The position numbers and the translations under genes were made by a program. The notes beneath the pieces are model-generated. The model saw only the letters and a program-made list of their open reading frames with translations, did no database searches and was not told the DNA's origin. 64,000 bases of DNA from an uncultured Agathobacter sp. GTDB taxonomy: Bacteria; Bacillota; Clostridia; Lachnospirales; Lachnospiraceae. Location of the stretch: contig CAKRLV010000001.1 in NCBI GenBank assembly GCA_934359755.1, positions 1 through 64,000 of the forward strand, read 5' to 3'. Positions 1 to 8,144 of the stretch are shown here, piece after piece (position 1 is the first letter of the stretch; each line of letters starts with the position of its first letter).

Positions 1-111
1 GAGTTCTGCCACAAGATTGGTCTTGATTATGTATCATGTTCACCATTCCGTGTACCAATCGCTAGACTTGCTGCTGCACAGGCTGCAATTGCTGAGAAGG
101 CTGCAAAATAA
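1..111 (+). CDS. ppdK: pyruvate phosphate dikinase, C-terminal end (partial)
   Basis: Only the last 36 codons are in the window, ending in TAA. The peptide contains [16 protein letters not shown], the conserved C-terminus of the PEP-utilising enzyme TIM barrel of pyruvate phosphate dikinase. PPDK interconverts pyruvate, ATP and Pi with PEP, AMP and PPi in the cytoplasm. A strong hairpin terminator follows. The related family member PEP synthase is less likely because its C-terminus differs, but only a short stretch is available. Confidence 0.85.
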   Translation, partial: EFCHKIGLDYVSCSPFRVPIARLAAAQAAIAEKAAK

Positions 112-164
112 TTTTGATTTTTGGAGCATGATTTATTTCAGTAGATTTTGAAATAATCTAGTAT

Positions 165-213
165 AAAAAATATCAGCCCTATCCGTTTGGATGGGGCTGA
201 TATTTTTTTATAA
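165..213 (+). terminator. intrinsic terminator after ppdK
   Basis: A 15-bp stem (ATATCAGCCCTATCC pairing with GGATGGGGCTGATAT, one G-U pair) with a GTTT loop is followed by seven T. The A-run before the stem means it could also end the convergent GGDEF gene on the minus strand. Confidence 0.85.
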
Positions 214-239
214 AAAGTAAAGGGAGCTTCCAGGGGGTG

Positions 240-1604
240 TTAGTTTTTTCGACGCTCAATACCACTTTTTCTATAGTATTCTGATTTGTCTTCGTACATT
301 CGTTTTTCCGCTTCGATAATAGAGTGTTCCAAATTATCACCAATTGATTCTTGCCAAACCATACCAATTGCCAAATTCACAGAATAGTTCTTCATGGTAT
401 TCCTTAACTGAACCATTCGATTGTCAGTGTCGGCTTGAGTGGCATTCGGACAAATTACAAGCAACTCATCGCCGCCTATACGAAACAATCCGTATCCATC
501 GAATACCTGCTGGAGGCATTCGCATGAATTAAGTATTAAGATATCACCGGCCTCGTGACCTAGAGTATCATTCACTTTTTTTAAGCCTGTAATATCACAG
601 TATACAACTGCAACGCTTTGTGTCCGATCCATCTGCTTGATGTATTCGGCCATGGCAAAACGATTTCCTATCTTGGTAAGTGCATCCGTATAACTTAGCT
701 CGATCAGCTTTGATAGCATTTTCTTACGCTTAAGACTAGCAATTATAAAAGATGCTGTAATCTGAAGCATATCGTGTGAATGATACAAAAGTATTGGTGG
801 TGGATTATCAATTCCGTAGAATGCGATGATTTTTCCGTTATCATACAAAGGAACCACCACAAGAGAATGTATGCCCTGTTGCTTTAGGTTTTCATATTGA
901 AGAGGATCGTTTTCTTTTATTTCCTCCAGATCATGAATTACTATGGATGTACCTTCCGCGAAGCAGCGATACCAATTGGCGCAGACCTCGGGTGGAAGAT
1001 TTTGAAGGTTATCTTTTTCGGGCTTAATTTCAGGTGCGCACCACTCATATGTATTGTCGTCTCCACCATATTTGTTTTTCTCAAATATATAAGTTCGTTC
1101 ACCATTTAGAGCTTTTCCCATATGCTCCAAAATTATATTGATACTTTCATCGGGAGATTCAGCAGAAATAGCTTCTTTCATTCCTCTATTAACTTGCATC
1201 TCCAAGTCCTGATAGATTTTGACCGCCACATCTTCAGAAGTTTTTTTATTTGTGTCGTTAGTGACATCAATTGCAATTTCAAGACGATATTTTTTCCCGG
1301 TGTCGGGATCCTCTATCATGGTGTCTTTAATCATTAGGTGTGTGTCAGTCGCTTGGTTGTAGTAGCGCCATTCCACATAGTTTCCTACAGATAGCTGATT
1401 GTTGGTACACAGTCCACATGGAAGAACTGAGCCTAGTAGCACATCGTGGCACTTTCGCCCATTAATTTCATCTATAGATTTTATTCCTAAGGTATCTAAG
1501 GCCTTACGGTTCAAATATATCAATTCGTTTGTTTCGATGTCAGATGCATATACAAATTCGTCTAGATTCTGGAAAAGTGACCAGACAGTATTTAATTTAT
1601 CCAT
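240..1604 (-). CDS. PAS-GAF-GGDEF sensory protein, putative diguanylate cyclase
   Basis: A 454-aa soluble protein. An N-terminal PAS domain (about residues 8-115) carries a Cys cluster (C52, C63, C66). A GAF domain (about 145-290) follows, then a GGDEF domain (about 305-454). The active-site loop reads GGDEL (377-381) rather than GGDEF/GGEEF, while DALTKIGNR and the upstream metal-binding region look intact, so cyclase activity is plausible but not certain. There is no transmembrane segment, so it probably senses a cytoplasmic signal and makes c-di-GMP. GAGGAAA lies 5 nt before the ATG. It is monocistronic and convergent with ppdK. Confidence 0.85.
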   Translation of the reverse strand: MDKLNTVWSLFQNLDEFVYASDIETNELIYLNRKALDTLGIKSIDEINGRKCHDVLLGSVLPCGLCTNNQLSVGNYVEWRYYNQATDTHLMIKDTMIEDPDTGKKYRLEIAIDVTNDTNKKTSEDVAVKIYQDLEMQVNRGMKEAISAESPDESINIILEHMGKALNGERTYIFEKNKYGGDDNTYEWCAPEIKPEKDNLQNLPPEVCANWYRCFAEGTSIVIHDLEEIKENDPLQYENLKQQGIHSLVVVPLYDNGKIIAFYGIDNPPPILLYHSHDMLQITASFIIASLKRKKMLSKLIELSYTDALTKIGNRFAMAEYIKQMDRTQSVAVVYCDITGLKKVNDTLGHEAGDILILNSCECLQQVFDGYGLFRIGGDELLVICPNATQADTDNRMVQLRNTMKNYSVNLAIGMVWQESIGDNLEHSIIEAEKRMYEDKSEYYRKSGIERRKN

Positions 1605-1742
1605 TTCAATTTCCTCAACAATAAAAATCCACCGAAAAATGCGTCACGATGGAAAAATTCATTTACCTTTTGAATTTTAGCATGTTATATTTATGATGAC
1701 AAGTAGTTTTGTTTTAACTATCAAGTGATTATTGCTATTTTA

Positions 1743-1770
1743 TTGACAATGTTATGAATCGATATATAAT
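1743..1770 (+). promoter_or_regulatory. orphan sigma-A-type promoter
   Basis: TTGACA at 1743-1748 and TATAAT at 1765-1770 are separated by 16 bp. A start near 1777 would give a transcript of about 115 nt up to the hairpin at 1867-1890, with no recognisable protein. Confidence 0.5.
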
Positions 1771-1866
1771 GCCTAAAAAGATTCTGGCAGAATAAGAACT
1801 GATATGTTCAGTAGGTGAAGGATGTTTTAAAGTATAAATATATTAAGAGAAGGATATATAACAAAT

Positions 1867-1890
1867 TTGCCCCGCAAAAATGCGGGGCAA
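1867..1890. terminator. GC-rich hairpin, possible bidirectional terminator
   Basis: A perfect 10-bp stem TTGCCCCGCA / TGCGGGGCAA with an AAAA loop. The flanks are A/T-rich but lack a clean T-run on either strand, so termination is likely but weak. It sits downstream of the minus-strand small gene at 1952-2176. Confidence 0.5.
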
Positions 1891-1951
1891 TATATTTATG
1901 CATGTTAAAATTCATTGGTGGATTCGGTCAATCACTCGAATCAGAATCCGA

Positions 1952-2176
1952 TTATAAAGAATTGACCTTATTGTAAAAGTTAAGAGAGTCTAAGAGGAGT
2001 ATGGCTTCTAATGATTTTCTTGCTGTGAGAAAAAATTCAAGTTCAGATGTCTGATGCTGACGAATCATTATCTGAATATTCTCAGGTGTGAATAAATTGA
2101 TTAAGTTTTCATTGTTCTCATTGATATAACGTGTGATATACAAACTAAGTGCCTGACATAAATCATATAAATTCAT
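1952..2176 (-). CDS. small protein of unknown function (74 aa)
   Basis: I do not recognise this protein. It is 74 aa, predicted soluble and helical, with no Cys and no signal peptide. Its middle contains LFTPENIQIMIRQHQTSELE. The case for a real gene is an excellent AAAGGAGGAATTACT site just before the ATG and isolation from any overlapping gene. It is monocistronic, with a hairpin downstream at 1867-1890. Confidence 0.55.
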   Translation of the reverse strand: MNLYDLCQALSLYITRYINENNENLINLFTPENIQIMIRQHQTSELEFFLTARKSLEAILLLDSLNFYNKVNSL

Positions 2177-2336
2177 AGTAATTCCTCCTTTCTTATTTCA
2201 CTTATATAATATCCTTTTTTTGTAAAAAATGAAAGAACTATTTTGTGAAAAGTGTGTAAAATTGTGTATTATTTCTTGTGCAATATACATATAAATTTGT
2301 GCTTTTGAAACATGTTTGGTGAATAAATGTCATTTA

Positions 2337-2355
2337 TGTTGCGCAGTGTTGCGCA
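2337..2355. repeat. tandem 9-bp direct repeat TGTTGCGCA
   Basis: Two copies of TGTTGCGCA start 10 bp apart (2337 and 2347), one helical turn. They lie in the 296-bp gap between two minus-strand genes, upstream of the 74-aa gene, and TTGCGCAA is itself palindromic. It may be a protein-binding site; nothing further is visible. Confidence 0.4.
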
Positions 2356-2413
2356 AAAAGTGTTTAGATGGTAACGTTTTTGTAGGAGGATGGGACTAAT
2401 TATCTAGTGAAAT

Positions 2414-2457
2414 AAAAATAAGGGGATGTGCCGTAATGACATATCCCCTTATTTAAG
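2414..2457. terminator. intrinsic terminator of the Big_2 protein gene
   Basis: An AAATAAGGGGATGTG / CATATCCCCTTATTT inverted repeat with a 9-nt loop. On the minus strand it is followed by T-rich sequence, right after the stop of the gene at 2473-3159. Confidence 0.75.
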
Positions 2458-2472
2458 ATTTATTTATCATGC

Positions 2473-3159
2473 TTATTCATCGGAATCGTCAAAATCACCA
2501 GAATCATCACCAGAATCATCACCAGAATCATCGCTAGAATCATCATCGGAATCATCGGAATCATCTTCTGAGTCGTCAACATCAGAATCATCAGTATCTT
2601 CATCTATTGCAGTAACTGTAATATTGCAACTGAATGTAGCACCATGAACTGTTGCAGATATAACAGCAGTTCCAGCAGATATAGCACTTAGATTACCGTT
2701 TGTAACTGAGACAACAGATGGATTAGAAGACTTCCATGTAACGCTGTGTTTACAGCCTGTAAGTGTAAGACTATCTTCGTCATCGACCTCAAGTTCTAAG
2801 GTGGAGTCAGATAATTTAGGTGCTTCCACAGTAACTACGCATTTTTTAGTCTGTTTATTGGCCTTGACAGTTATAGTGGATTTTCCAGCTTTTAAAGCAG
2901 TTATTTTACCATTTTTAACTTTGACAACTGAGGGGGTGCTACTTTTCCAAACCACTTTACCTTTAGCTTTTTTTACTTTTAAGGAAGTTGATTGTCCTTT
3001 GACTAATAATACAGATGTTTTGTTTAAACTGATTTTAGGTTGTCTTTTACTTTTGGTTGCGGCAAGAGCTGAGTCTGTGCATGTTGTAAAAGAAAAGCAA
3101 CTTATTAAAAGGGTTACGGTTATGGCAAAGACTGCCATTTTGTGTAGAATTGTTTTCAT
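2473..3159 (-). CDS. secreted Big_2 (Ig-like) protein with Asp/Ser-rich tail
   Basis: A 228-aa protein. An N-terminal signal peptide (about 1-33, ending ALAA) is followed by two bacterial Ig-like group 2 domains (about 40-112 and 113-183), each with the VWKSS/VTWKSSNPSVV signature. The last ~45 residues are almost only Asp, Ser and Glu, built from SDDS/SGDD units. There is no LPXTG motif or membrane anchor, so the protein is probably secreted or held by charge. The tail could bind cations or act as a spacer. AAAGGAG lies before the ATG, and it is monocistronic with its own terminator. Confidence 0.8.
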   Translation of the reverse strand: MKTILHKMAVFAITVTLLISCFSFTTCTDSALAATKSKRQPKISLNKTSVLLVKGQSTSLKVKKAKGKVVWKSSTPSVVKVKNGKITALKAGKSTITVKANKQTKKCVVTVEAPKLSDSTLELEVDDEDSLTLTGCKHSVTWKSSNPSVVSVTNGNLSAISAGTAVISATVHGATFSCNITVTAIDEDTDDSDVDDSEDDSDDSDDDSSDDSGDDSGDDSGDFDDSDE

Positions 3160-3362
3160 ATAGGTTCTCCTTTGGATTATGTAATTTACGCGTATAAAAG
3201 AATATAAATATTATAGTATAAAGGTACTAATACATCAAGAGCGAATAGTACTAAAAAACTACATAAATATTTGGAGAATATTCAATTTTACTAAGTTAAA
3301 TAATAGTTTCTTTTTCCTATTTTTGTGATATTATTATATTAGGAACAAAAAGGAGGCGGCCT

Positions 3363-3731
3363 ATGACATATGAGGAGATTGTAAGCAAGGTTCAAAAGAA
3401 CGCAATTAATAGTAACGCAATTCATGTATGCTATCACGTAGCTATCCAATTCAATATATATGGTGAAGGCGAAGGTGCTTTTTATGTAGAAATCGACAAA
3501 GGCAGGATTTTTGTAATGCCATATGAATACTATGATCGTGACGCTGTAGTTTATGTAAATGCCGAGACTCTTATGGGTGTTCTTTCGGGCGAATTACCTG
3601 TAAATGAAGTAGCTGACAATGGAAAACTTGTTATCCAGGGAAACCATGATGCTACGATTACTGTATTAGAGACTTTGGTAAGGACAAAGCCTAAAGCTAA
3701 TAGCAAAACTACTGAAACAAAGACTGAATAA
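3363..3731 (+). CDS. SCP2-like sterol-carrier-fold protein
   Basis: A 122-aa cytoplasmic protein. The pattern with AFYVEIDKGRIFVMPYEYYDRDAVVYVNAETLMGVLSGE resembles SCP2/sterol-transfer domains, a hydrophobic-ligand-binding fold common as a small stand-alone protein in Clostridia, whose ligand is unknown. The C-terminal 15 residues are a Lys/Thr tail. A strong AAAGGAGG site precedes the ATG. It is followed by a terminator and is monocistronic. The domain call is by eye. Confidence 0.6.
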   Translation: MTYEEIVSKVQKNAINSNAIHVCYHVAIQFNIYGEGEGAFYVEIDKGRIFVMPYEYYDRDAVVYVNAETLMGVLSGELPVNEVADNGKLVIQGNHDATITVLETLVRTKPKANSKTTETKTE

Positions 3732-3742
3732 TTAAGGGACGA

Positions 3743-3771
3743 AGAGGTGCTTAAAAGAGCATCTCTTTTTC
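3743..3771 (+). terminator. intrinsic terminator
   Basis: AGAGGTGCT pairs with AGCATCTCT across a 6-nt loop, followed by TTTTCTTT. It closes the SCP2-like gene. Confidence 0.75.
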
Positions 3772-3817
3772 TTTGCTTAAGATTGTATGAATATTACCTT
3801 AATAGTAAGTAGATTTG

Positions 3818-3846
3818 TTGAAATCAAATAATGTAGTTGATATACT
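3818..3846 (+). promoter_or_regulatory. promoter of lepB
   Basis: TTGAAA (3818-3823), a 17-bp spacer and TATACT (3841-3846), 63 bp upstream of the signal peptidase start. Confidence 0.6.
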
Positions 3847-3909
3847 TAAAAAGTCGTTAGATAAGCAGTTAAATTAATTTTATATATTACGAAAGGAAGT
3901 AAAAAGAAT

Positions 3910-4467
3910 ATGGAAAAAGACCAGATAGTTAAAGAAATTTTATGGTGGGTTAAGTCACTTGTTATTATATTTGCAATTGTAATTATAATTACGCAGAAAT
4001 TTGTTGTGCTTGCAAAAGTACCTACAGGTTCAATGCTTAATACAATAAAGGAGCAGGATCTGGTAATGGCCGATCGTCTTGCGTATAAGGATGAAGATCC
4101 TAAGAGAGGTGATATAGTTATTTTTTATGCACCTGATGAACAGGATAAATTATACATAAAGAGGGTGATTGGATTGCCAGGTGATAAAGTTGTAATAGAC
4201 AATGCCAAAATATATATTAATGATTCGCCCAAGCCACTTGATGAACCTTATCTGAAGGAGGAATGGGTGATAAATGCAGGGTATTATGAATTTGACGTGC
4301 CTGATAATTGTTATCTTATGCTTGGTGATAATCGCAATAGTTCATTAGATTCGAGAGTATGGGAGAATACTTATGTAAATAGAAATGCAATAATTGCAAA
4401 AGCTAAATGTGTATATTTTCCATTTAATCATATTAAGTCTCTGAACCAAAATGAGAATAATTATTAA
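3910..4467 (+). CDS. lepB: type I signal peptidase (Ser/Lys type)
   Basis: A 185-aa membrane protein with one N-terminal transmembrane helix (about 14-35). The nucleophile Ser41 lies in PTGSM and the general base Lys84 in YIKRVIGLPGD. The box E motif GDNRNSSLDSR lies near residue 140. This is the bacterial Ser/Lys dyad type, unlike the two SipW (Ser/His) enzymes at 32.9 and 35.5 kb, so it is probably a housekeeping enzyme that releases ordinary Sec substrates. GAAAGGAAG precedes the ATG at about 10 nt. It is monocistronic. Confidence 0.92.
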   Translation: MEKDQIVKEILWWVKSLVIIFAIVIIITQKFVVLAKVPTGSMLNTIKEQDLVMADRLAYKDEDPKRGDIVIFYAPDEQDKLYIKRVIGLPGDKVVIDNAKIYINDSPKPLDEPYLKEEWVINAGYYEFDVPDNCYLMLGDNRNSSLDSRVWENTYVNRNAIIAKAKCVYFPFNHIKSLNQNENNY

Positions 4468-4468
4468 C

Positions 4469-4515
4469 ACAAATTACCTGCAACAAAATAAAATACAAAT
4501 TACCTGCAATAAAAT
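4469..4515. repeat. 26-bp tandem direct repeat
   Basis: ACAAATTACCTGCAAYAAAAT occurs at 4469 and again at 4495, period 26 bp. The second copy runs directly into the -35 box of the amino-acid transporter promoter. Confidence 0.6.
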
Positions 4516-4543
4516 TGACAAATAAATCCATATATTATATCAT
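4515..4543 (+). promoter_or_regulatory. promoter of the amino-acid ABC operon
   Basis: TTGACA (4515-4520), a 17-bp spacer and TATCAT (4538-4543). A start near 4550 lies downstream of a possible TTG codon at 4547, which argues for the ATG at 4568 as translation start. Confidence 0.65.
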
Positions 4544-4567
4544 ACTTTGAATAAAGCGAGGATAAGT

Positions 4568-5266
4568 ATGAGCGAGAGAATAATTGGTATATTACAGGAA
4601 GCATTAGGCAGAATTCTTGTAGCAAGTATTGAGGTGACAATACCACTTACAATTTTTGGATTTCTTTTGGCAATGATTATTGCATTGGTTATGGCGTTGA
4701 TTCAGTACGCTGATATAAAAGTTTTAAAGCAGTTTGCCAGACTATATATATGGGTTTTTAGAGGTACACCACTTTTGGTGCAGCTCTTTTTGGCATATTA
4801 TGGATTGCCGAAGCTTGGAATTGTATTAGATTCATTTCCGTGTGCTTTGATAGTTCTTGGACTCAATGAAGGTGCGTATTGTGCTGAGACTCTTAGAAGT
4901 GCATTGGAATCGGTTTCAGAGGGACAGATAGAAGCTGGATACTGCTGTGGAATGAATTACATTCAGATAATGTGGCATGTAGTGTTACCTCAGGCATTTA
5001 GAACAGCATTTCCACCATTATCGAATTCATGTATAAGTATGCTTAAGGATACTTCGCTGGCAGCTACAATAACAGTAGCAGATATGTTTATGGTTGCTCA
5101 GAGAGTTGTAGGAAGAACTTATGAACCATTATGGGTTTATACAGAGGTGGCGTTTGTTTACCTGCTTCTGTCTACTATTATGACGTTCCTGCAGAGATAC
5201 GGAGAGAAAAAGTTGGCATTTTACACGTCGAAGGAGACTGCTGTAAAAGGAGGTGCTGACGCATGA
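4568..5266 (+). CDS. polar amino acid ABC transporter permease
   Basis: A 232-aa His/Glu/Gln/Arg/opine-type permease with about five transmembrane helices. The EAA-loop region ([22 protein letters not shown]) contacts the ATPase. [18 protein letters not shown] is typical of the family. The ATG at 4568 has GCGAGGA upstream. Its stop overlaps the ATPase start by 4 nt (ATGA). With the next two genes it forms a complete importer; the substrate (cystine, glutamine, arginine and others are possible) cannot be decided from sequence. Confidence 0.9.
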   Translation: MSERIIGILQEALGRILVASIEVTIPLTIFGFLLAMIIALVMALIQYADIKVLKQFARLYIWVFRGTPLLVQLFLAYYGLPKLGIVLDSFPCALIVLGLNEGAYCAETLRSALESVSEGQIEAGYCCGMNYIQIMWHVVLPQAFRTAFPPLSNSCISMLKDTSLAATITVADMFMVAQRVVGRTYEPLWVYTEVAFVYLLLSTIMTFLQRYGEKKLAFYTSKETAVKGGADA

Positions 5267-6015
5267 GTATTTTGAAGATAGAAGGTCTTAGAAAATCTTT
5301 TGGCAGGACCGAAGTATTAAAAGGTATTGATTTAGACGTTAAAGAGGGTGACGTGGTTGCAATTCTTGGACCGAGCGGTTCGGGTAAGACAACGCTGCTT
5401 CGTTGTATTAATTTTCTTGAAAAGTCAGATGCCGGAACTATTGTATTTGATAATACAAGTCATGAACTTTCAAGGATTCATCATAAAGAAATATCAGCAA
5501 TAAGAAAGAAAACAGCATTTGTATTTCAAAATTACAATCTGTTTGCAAATAAGACTGCATTACAGAATGTTACACTTGGACTTACATCAGGACGCAGAAT
5601 GGGCAAGGAAGAAGCCGGACAAATTGGCTTGGAAATGCTTAAAAAAGTAGGGCTTGAAGATAAAGCAGATTTTTATCCAAGTCAGCTTTCAGGTGGCCAG
5701 CAACAGCGTGTAGCAATAGCGAGAGCACTTGCTACAAATCCAGAGATTATATATTTTGATGAACCGACGTCTGCACTTGACCCGGAACTTATAGGTGAAG
5801 TACTAAATGTAATGAAGCAATTGGCAGCGGAAGGCATGACAATGCTTGTAGTTACACATGAGATGAATTTTGCTAGAAATGTCTCAAATCGAGTAGTATT
5901 TATGGACAATGGAAATATTCTTGAGACAGCAGATTCAGAAAGTTTCTTTAAAAATCCTAAAGAGGACAGAACAAAGGAATTTCTTAAAAATATTACATCG
6001 CAGCATGATGCATAA
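5263..6015 (+). CDS. polar amino acid ABC transporter ATP-binding protein
   Basis: A 250-aa ABC ATPase. Walker A is GPSGSGKTT (about 35-43), the signature is LSGGQQQR, Walker B is [14 protein letters not shown] and the switch His lies in VVTHEM. All catalytic elements are intact. Length and the [11 protein letters not shown] stretch are typical of the GlnQ/HisP subfamily. Translation is coupled to the permease by an ATGA overlap and continues 9 nt before the binding-protein gene. Confidence 0.93.
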   Translation: MSILKIEGLRKSFGRTEVLKGIDLDVKEGDVVAILGPSGSGKTTLLRCINFLEKSDAGTIVFDNTSHELSRIHHKEISAIRKKTAFVFQNYNLFANKTALQNVTLGLTSGRRMGKEEAGQIGLEMLKKVGLEDKADFYPSQLSGGQQQRVAIARALATNPEIIYFDEPTSALDPELIGEVLNVMKQLAAEGMTMLVVTHEMNFARNVSNRVVFMDNGNILETADSESFFKNPKEDRTKEFLKNITSQHDA

Positions 6016-6024
6016 GGAGAAAAT

Positions 6025-6843
6025 ATGAGAAAGAAAATAATATCAATCATAATATCATCGTTATTAATTGGAGTATTAACTGGTTGTGGCTCTGGCAAGT
6101 CGGCCTCGAACTCAAGTGAGACTGCAGATATCCTGGAACAGGTAAAAGAACGTGGATATATCACAGTTGCAATGGAAGGAACATGGGCACCTTGGACATA
6201 TCATGATGAGGATGACAAATTAGTTGGATTTGACGTAGAAGTTGCGCAGGCCGTAGCCAAAAAGCTTGGAGTAGATGTGCAATTTGAAGAGGGCGAATGG
6301 GACGGCCTTTTAGCTGGTGTAAAGGCTGGAAGATATGACATAATGGTAAACGGTGTCGGTTATACGCAGGAACGCGCAAAGGCATATGACTTCTCAGATC
6401 CATATTGCTACAATAAGACAGCTCTTATAGTAAGGGATGACAATGAGGAGATTAAATCATTAAAGGATTTAAAAGGCAAGACAACATGTAATTCTGCTAA
6501 CAGTACATATCAGACTATTGCTGAAGAGTATGGTGCCACAGTACTTGATGTGGAGACGCTTGATGGTACGCTTGAGATGGTACTTGCTGGTACACAGAGA
6601 GCCGATGCAACTCTAAATGCAGAGGTATCATTTTTAGATTACATGAACCAGCATCCAGATGCAGCACTCAAGATAGTAGATTACTACCCAGAGTCTGAAA
6701 AAGTCTGTATTATAATGCCAAAGGGAAGCCAGTCAGACAGTCTTCGTGAGGCTATTAATAGTGCTATTTCTGAATTAAAAGAAGATGGCACATTAGCTGA
6801 ACTTTCAAATAAATATTTTGGTGGAGACATTACAAAGGAATAG
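6025..6843 (+). CDS. amino acid ABC transporter substrate-binding lipoprotein
   Basis: A 272-aa SBP_bac_3 family protein. It has a lipoprotein signal peptide with the lipobox LTGC (Cys at about residue 21), then a Ser-rich linker and the two-lobed binding domain. GYITVAMEGTWAPWTYHDE and LVGFDVEVAQAVAKKLG are hallmarks, and VGYTQERAKAYDFSDPY is the hinge-side motif. It is anchored outside the membrane and delivers substrate to the preceding permease/ATPase pair. AAGGAGA precedes the ATG. Confidence 0.92.
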   Translation: MRKKIISIIISSLLIGVLTGCGSGKSASNSSETADILEQVKERGYITVAMEGTWAPWTYHDEDDKLVGFDVEVAQAVAKKLGVDVQFEEGEWDGLLAGVKAGRYDIMVNGVGYTQERAKAYDFSDPYCYNKTALIVRDDNEEIKSLKDLKGKTTCNSANSTYQTIAEEYGATVLDVETLDGTLEMVLAGTQRADATLNAEVSFLDYMNQHPDAALKIVDYYPESEKVCIIMPKGSQSDSLREAINSAISELKEDGTLAELSNKYFGGDITKE

Positions 6844-6876
6844 TTTCTGATTCGTATGTTTTGAAAGGAGATGGAT

Positions 6877-7764
6877 ATGTCAGAGTTTATTTTAAGCTGT
6901 TGTTCAACAGCGGATCTTACGAAAGAACATTTTAAAAGCAGAGATATAAAATATGCATGTTTTCATTATGAATTAGATGGAAAACAGTATCTCGATGATT
7001 TGGGGGAGACAATGGCTTTTTCTGATTTCTATCAGGCAATGGTTGATGGAGCAGATACGAAGACATCGCAGATAAATGCGGAAGAATTTATAGAGCATTT
7101 TGAACCATATCTCAAGGAGGGAAAGGATATTCTTCATCTGACACTTTCTTCTGGTATTTCGGGAGTGATTAATTCGGCTAAAATTGCTCAGATTATGCTC
7201 AATGAAAAATACCCTGATCGCAAGATTTTTGTAGTTGATTCACTGGCAGCATCTTCTGGTTATGGTCTTTTGATGGATAAGCTTGCTGACTTGCGGGATG
7301 AGGGCAGAAGCATAGAGGAGGTTTGTGCATGGGCTGAAAATCATAAAAGAGAGGTTAATCACTGGTTCTTCTCAACAGACCTTACATTTTTTATAAAAGG
7401 TGGAAGAATATCAAAAGCTGCTGGATTTATAGGTGGAGTAATGAATATATGTCCGATGCTCAATGTGGATTTTGAAGGTAAGCTTATTCCTAGAATGAAG
7501 ATACGTACAAAGAAAAAGGCCATCGTTGAAGTAGTTAAAATAATGAAAAAACTTGCAAAAGATGGTCTTGACTATTCTGATAAATGTTATATTTCTAATT
7601 CGGCCTGTTATGACGATGCAAAAGCAGTAGCAGACTTGGTTGAAGAGACATTTCCTAAATTAAAAGGAAATGTGGTTATCAATTCTGTCGGAACTACAAT
7701 TGGAAGTCATACAGGACCAGGAACTGTTGCGTTATTTTTCTGGGGAAAAGAAAGGGTGGATTAA
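6877..7764 (+). CDS. DegV family fatty-acid-binding protein
   Basis: A 295-aa DegV/FakB-like protein. Family landmarks are TSQINAEEF (binding-loop TSQ), LSSGISGVINSA, FIKGGRIS and GSHTGPGTVALFF (the His that contacts the carboxylate in FakB structures). DegV proteins bind long-chain fatty acids; some serve FakA kinase, which is not in this window. The start is the ATG at 6877, since AAAGGAG at 6864-6870 touches the in-frame ATG at 6871 and leaves no spacing. It lies 33 bp after the ABC operon and is probably co-transcribed. Confidence 0.88.
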   Translation: MSEFILSCCSTADLTKEHFKSRDIKYACFHYELDGKQYLDDLGETMAFSDFYQAMVDGADTKTSQINAEEFIEHFEPYLKEGKDILHLTLSSGISGVINSAKIAQIMLNEKYPDRKIFVVDSLAASSGYGLLMDKLADLRDEGRSIEEVCAWAENHKREVNHWFFSTDLTFFIKGGRISKAAGFIGGVMNICPMLNVDFEGKLIPRMKIRTKKKAIVEVVKIMKKLAKDGLDYSDKCYISNSACYDDAKAVADLVEETFPKLKGNVVINSVGTTIGSHTGPGTVALFFWGKERVD

Positions 7765-7913
7765 AAAGTAAGATTCTTTCTTTCTGATAGAAGAATTCCA
7801 CCATGAACAATCAATAAAATACCAGATACAATTCCGCCGATTAAAATACAGATGCCAATAACTAAGTTTGTTGCGCCTGTTTTACCCATTGATTTAAATG
7901 CTTTTTCCTGCAT
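7761..7913 (-). CDS. small single-pass membrane protein (50 aa)
   Basis: A 50-aa protein: a short basic/Gly N-terminus, then a long hydrophobic stretch (about 13-40, LVIGICILIGGIVSGILLIVHGG) that may form one or two membrane segments, and a charged C-terminus. The family is unknown. The start is chosen at 7913 because AAAAGGAGACAG lies just upstream; a longer reading to 7955 has no ribosome site. Its stop overlaps the stop of the convergent DegV gene by 4 nt. Confidence 0.6.
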   Translation of the reverse strand: MQEKAFKSMGKTGATNLVIGICILIGGIVSGILLIVHGGILLSERKNLTF

Positions 7914-8033
7914 AGTCTGTCTCCTTTTCGTATACTTATGTTTATTATACATCATGTAATAGCAAAAGGAAAGCTTGCAAATGAAAGAAAAAATAGTTAT
8001 AATTTACTATATAACTATATATCAGTAGGGAGT

Positions 8034-8039
8034 TTGACA
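8034..8039 (+). promoter_or_regulatory. -35 box of the chemotaxis operon promoter
   Basis: TTGACA at 8034-8039 is followed by very AT-rich sequence (TATCAT, ATTATA, TATAAA at 8051-8066), so the -10 cannot be fixed. It is the only clear promoter element upstream of the che operon. Confidence 0.45.
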
Positions 8040-8082
8040 TGAATTATTACATTATATCATTATAAAATATAGCTTAGGAGGG

Positions 8083-8123
8083 GGATTACAGAACAACAAA
8101 GCAGCGTTCTGTGATTCCTTTTT
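8083..8123 (+). terminator. terminator-like hairpin in the che leader
   Basis: GGATTACAGAAC (8083-8094) pairs with GTTCTGTGATTCC (8106-8118) and is followed by five T. It ends 21 nt before the first start codon, after the presumed promoter, so it would lie inside the leader as a possible attenuator. Confidence 0.6.
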
Positions 8124-8144
8124 GTGCATATAGCGGGGGAAAAT

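Larger units (their letters stand above)
1605..1951. other. 347-bp intergenic region with orphan promoter and hairpin
   Basis: No gene with a credible ribosome site was found. It holds the upstream region of the minus-strand GGDEF gene, a plus-strand TTGACA-N16-TATAAT promoter at 1743-1770 with no ORF behind it, and a GC-rich hairpin at 1867-1890. Confidence 0.6.

Noticed and set aside
2426..2647. Plus-strand Ser/Pro/Glu repeat protein
   Set aside because: It is the reverse reading of the Asp/Ser tail of the secreted Big_2 protein.
5682..6164. 160-aa open frame on the minus strand
   Set aside because: Antisense to the ABC ATPase and binding-protein genes; composition is that of a shadow frame.
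7914..7955. Longer N-terminus for the small membrane protein
   Set aside because: The extra 14 residues cover the ribosome site of the internal ATG and the promoter region.
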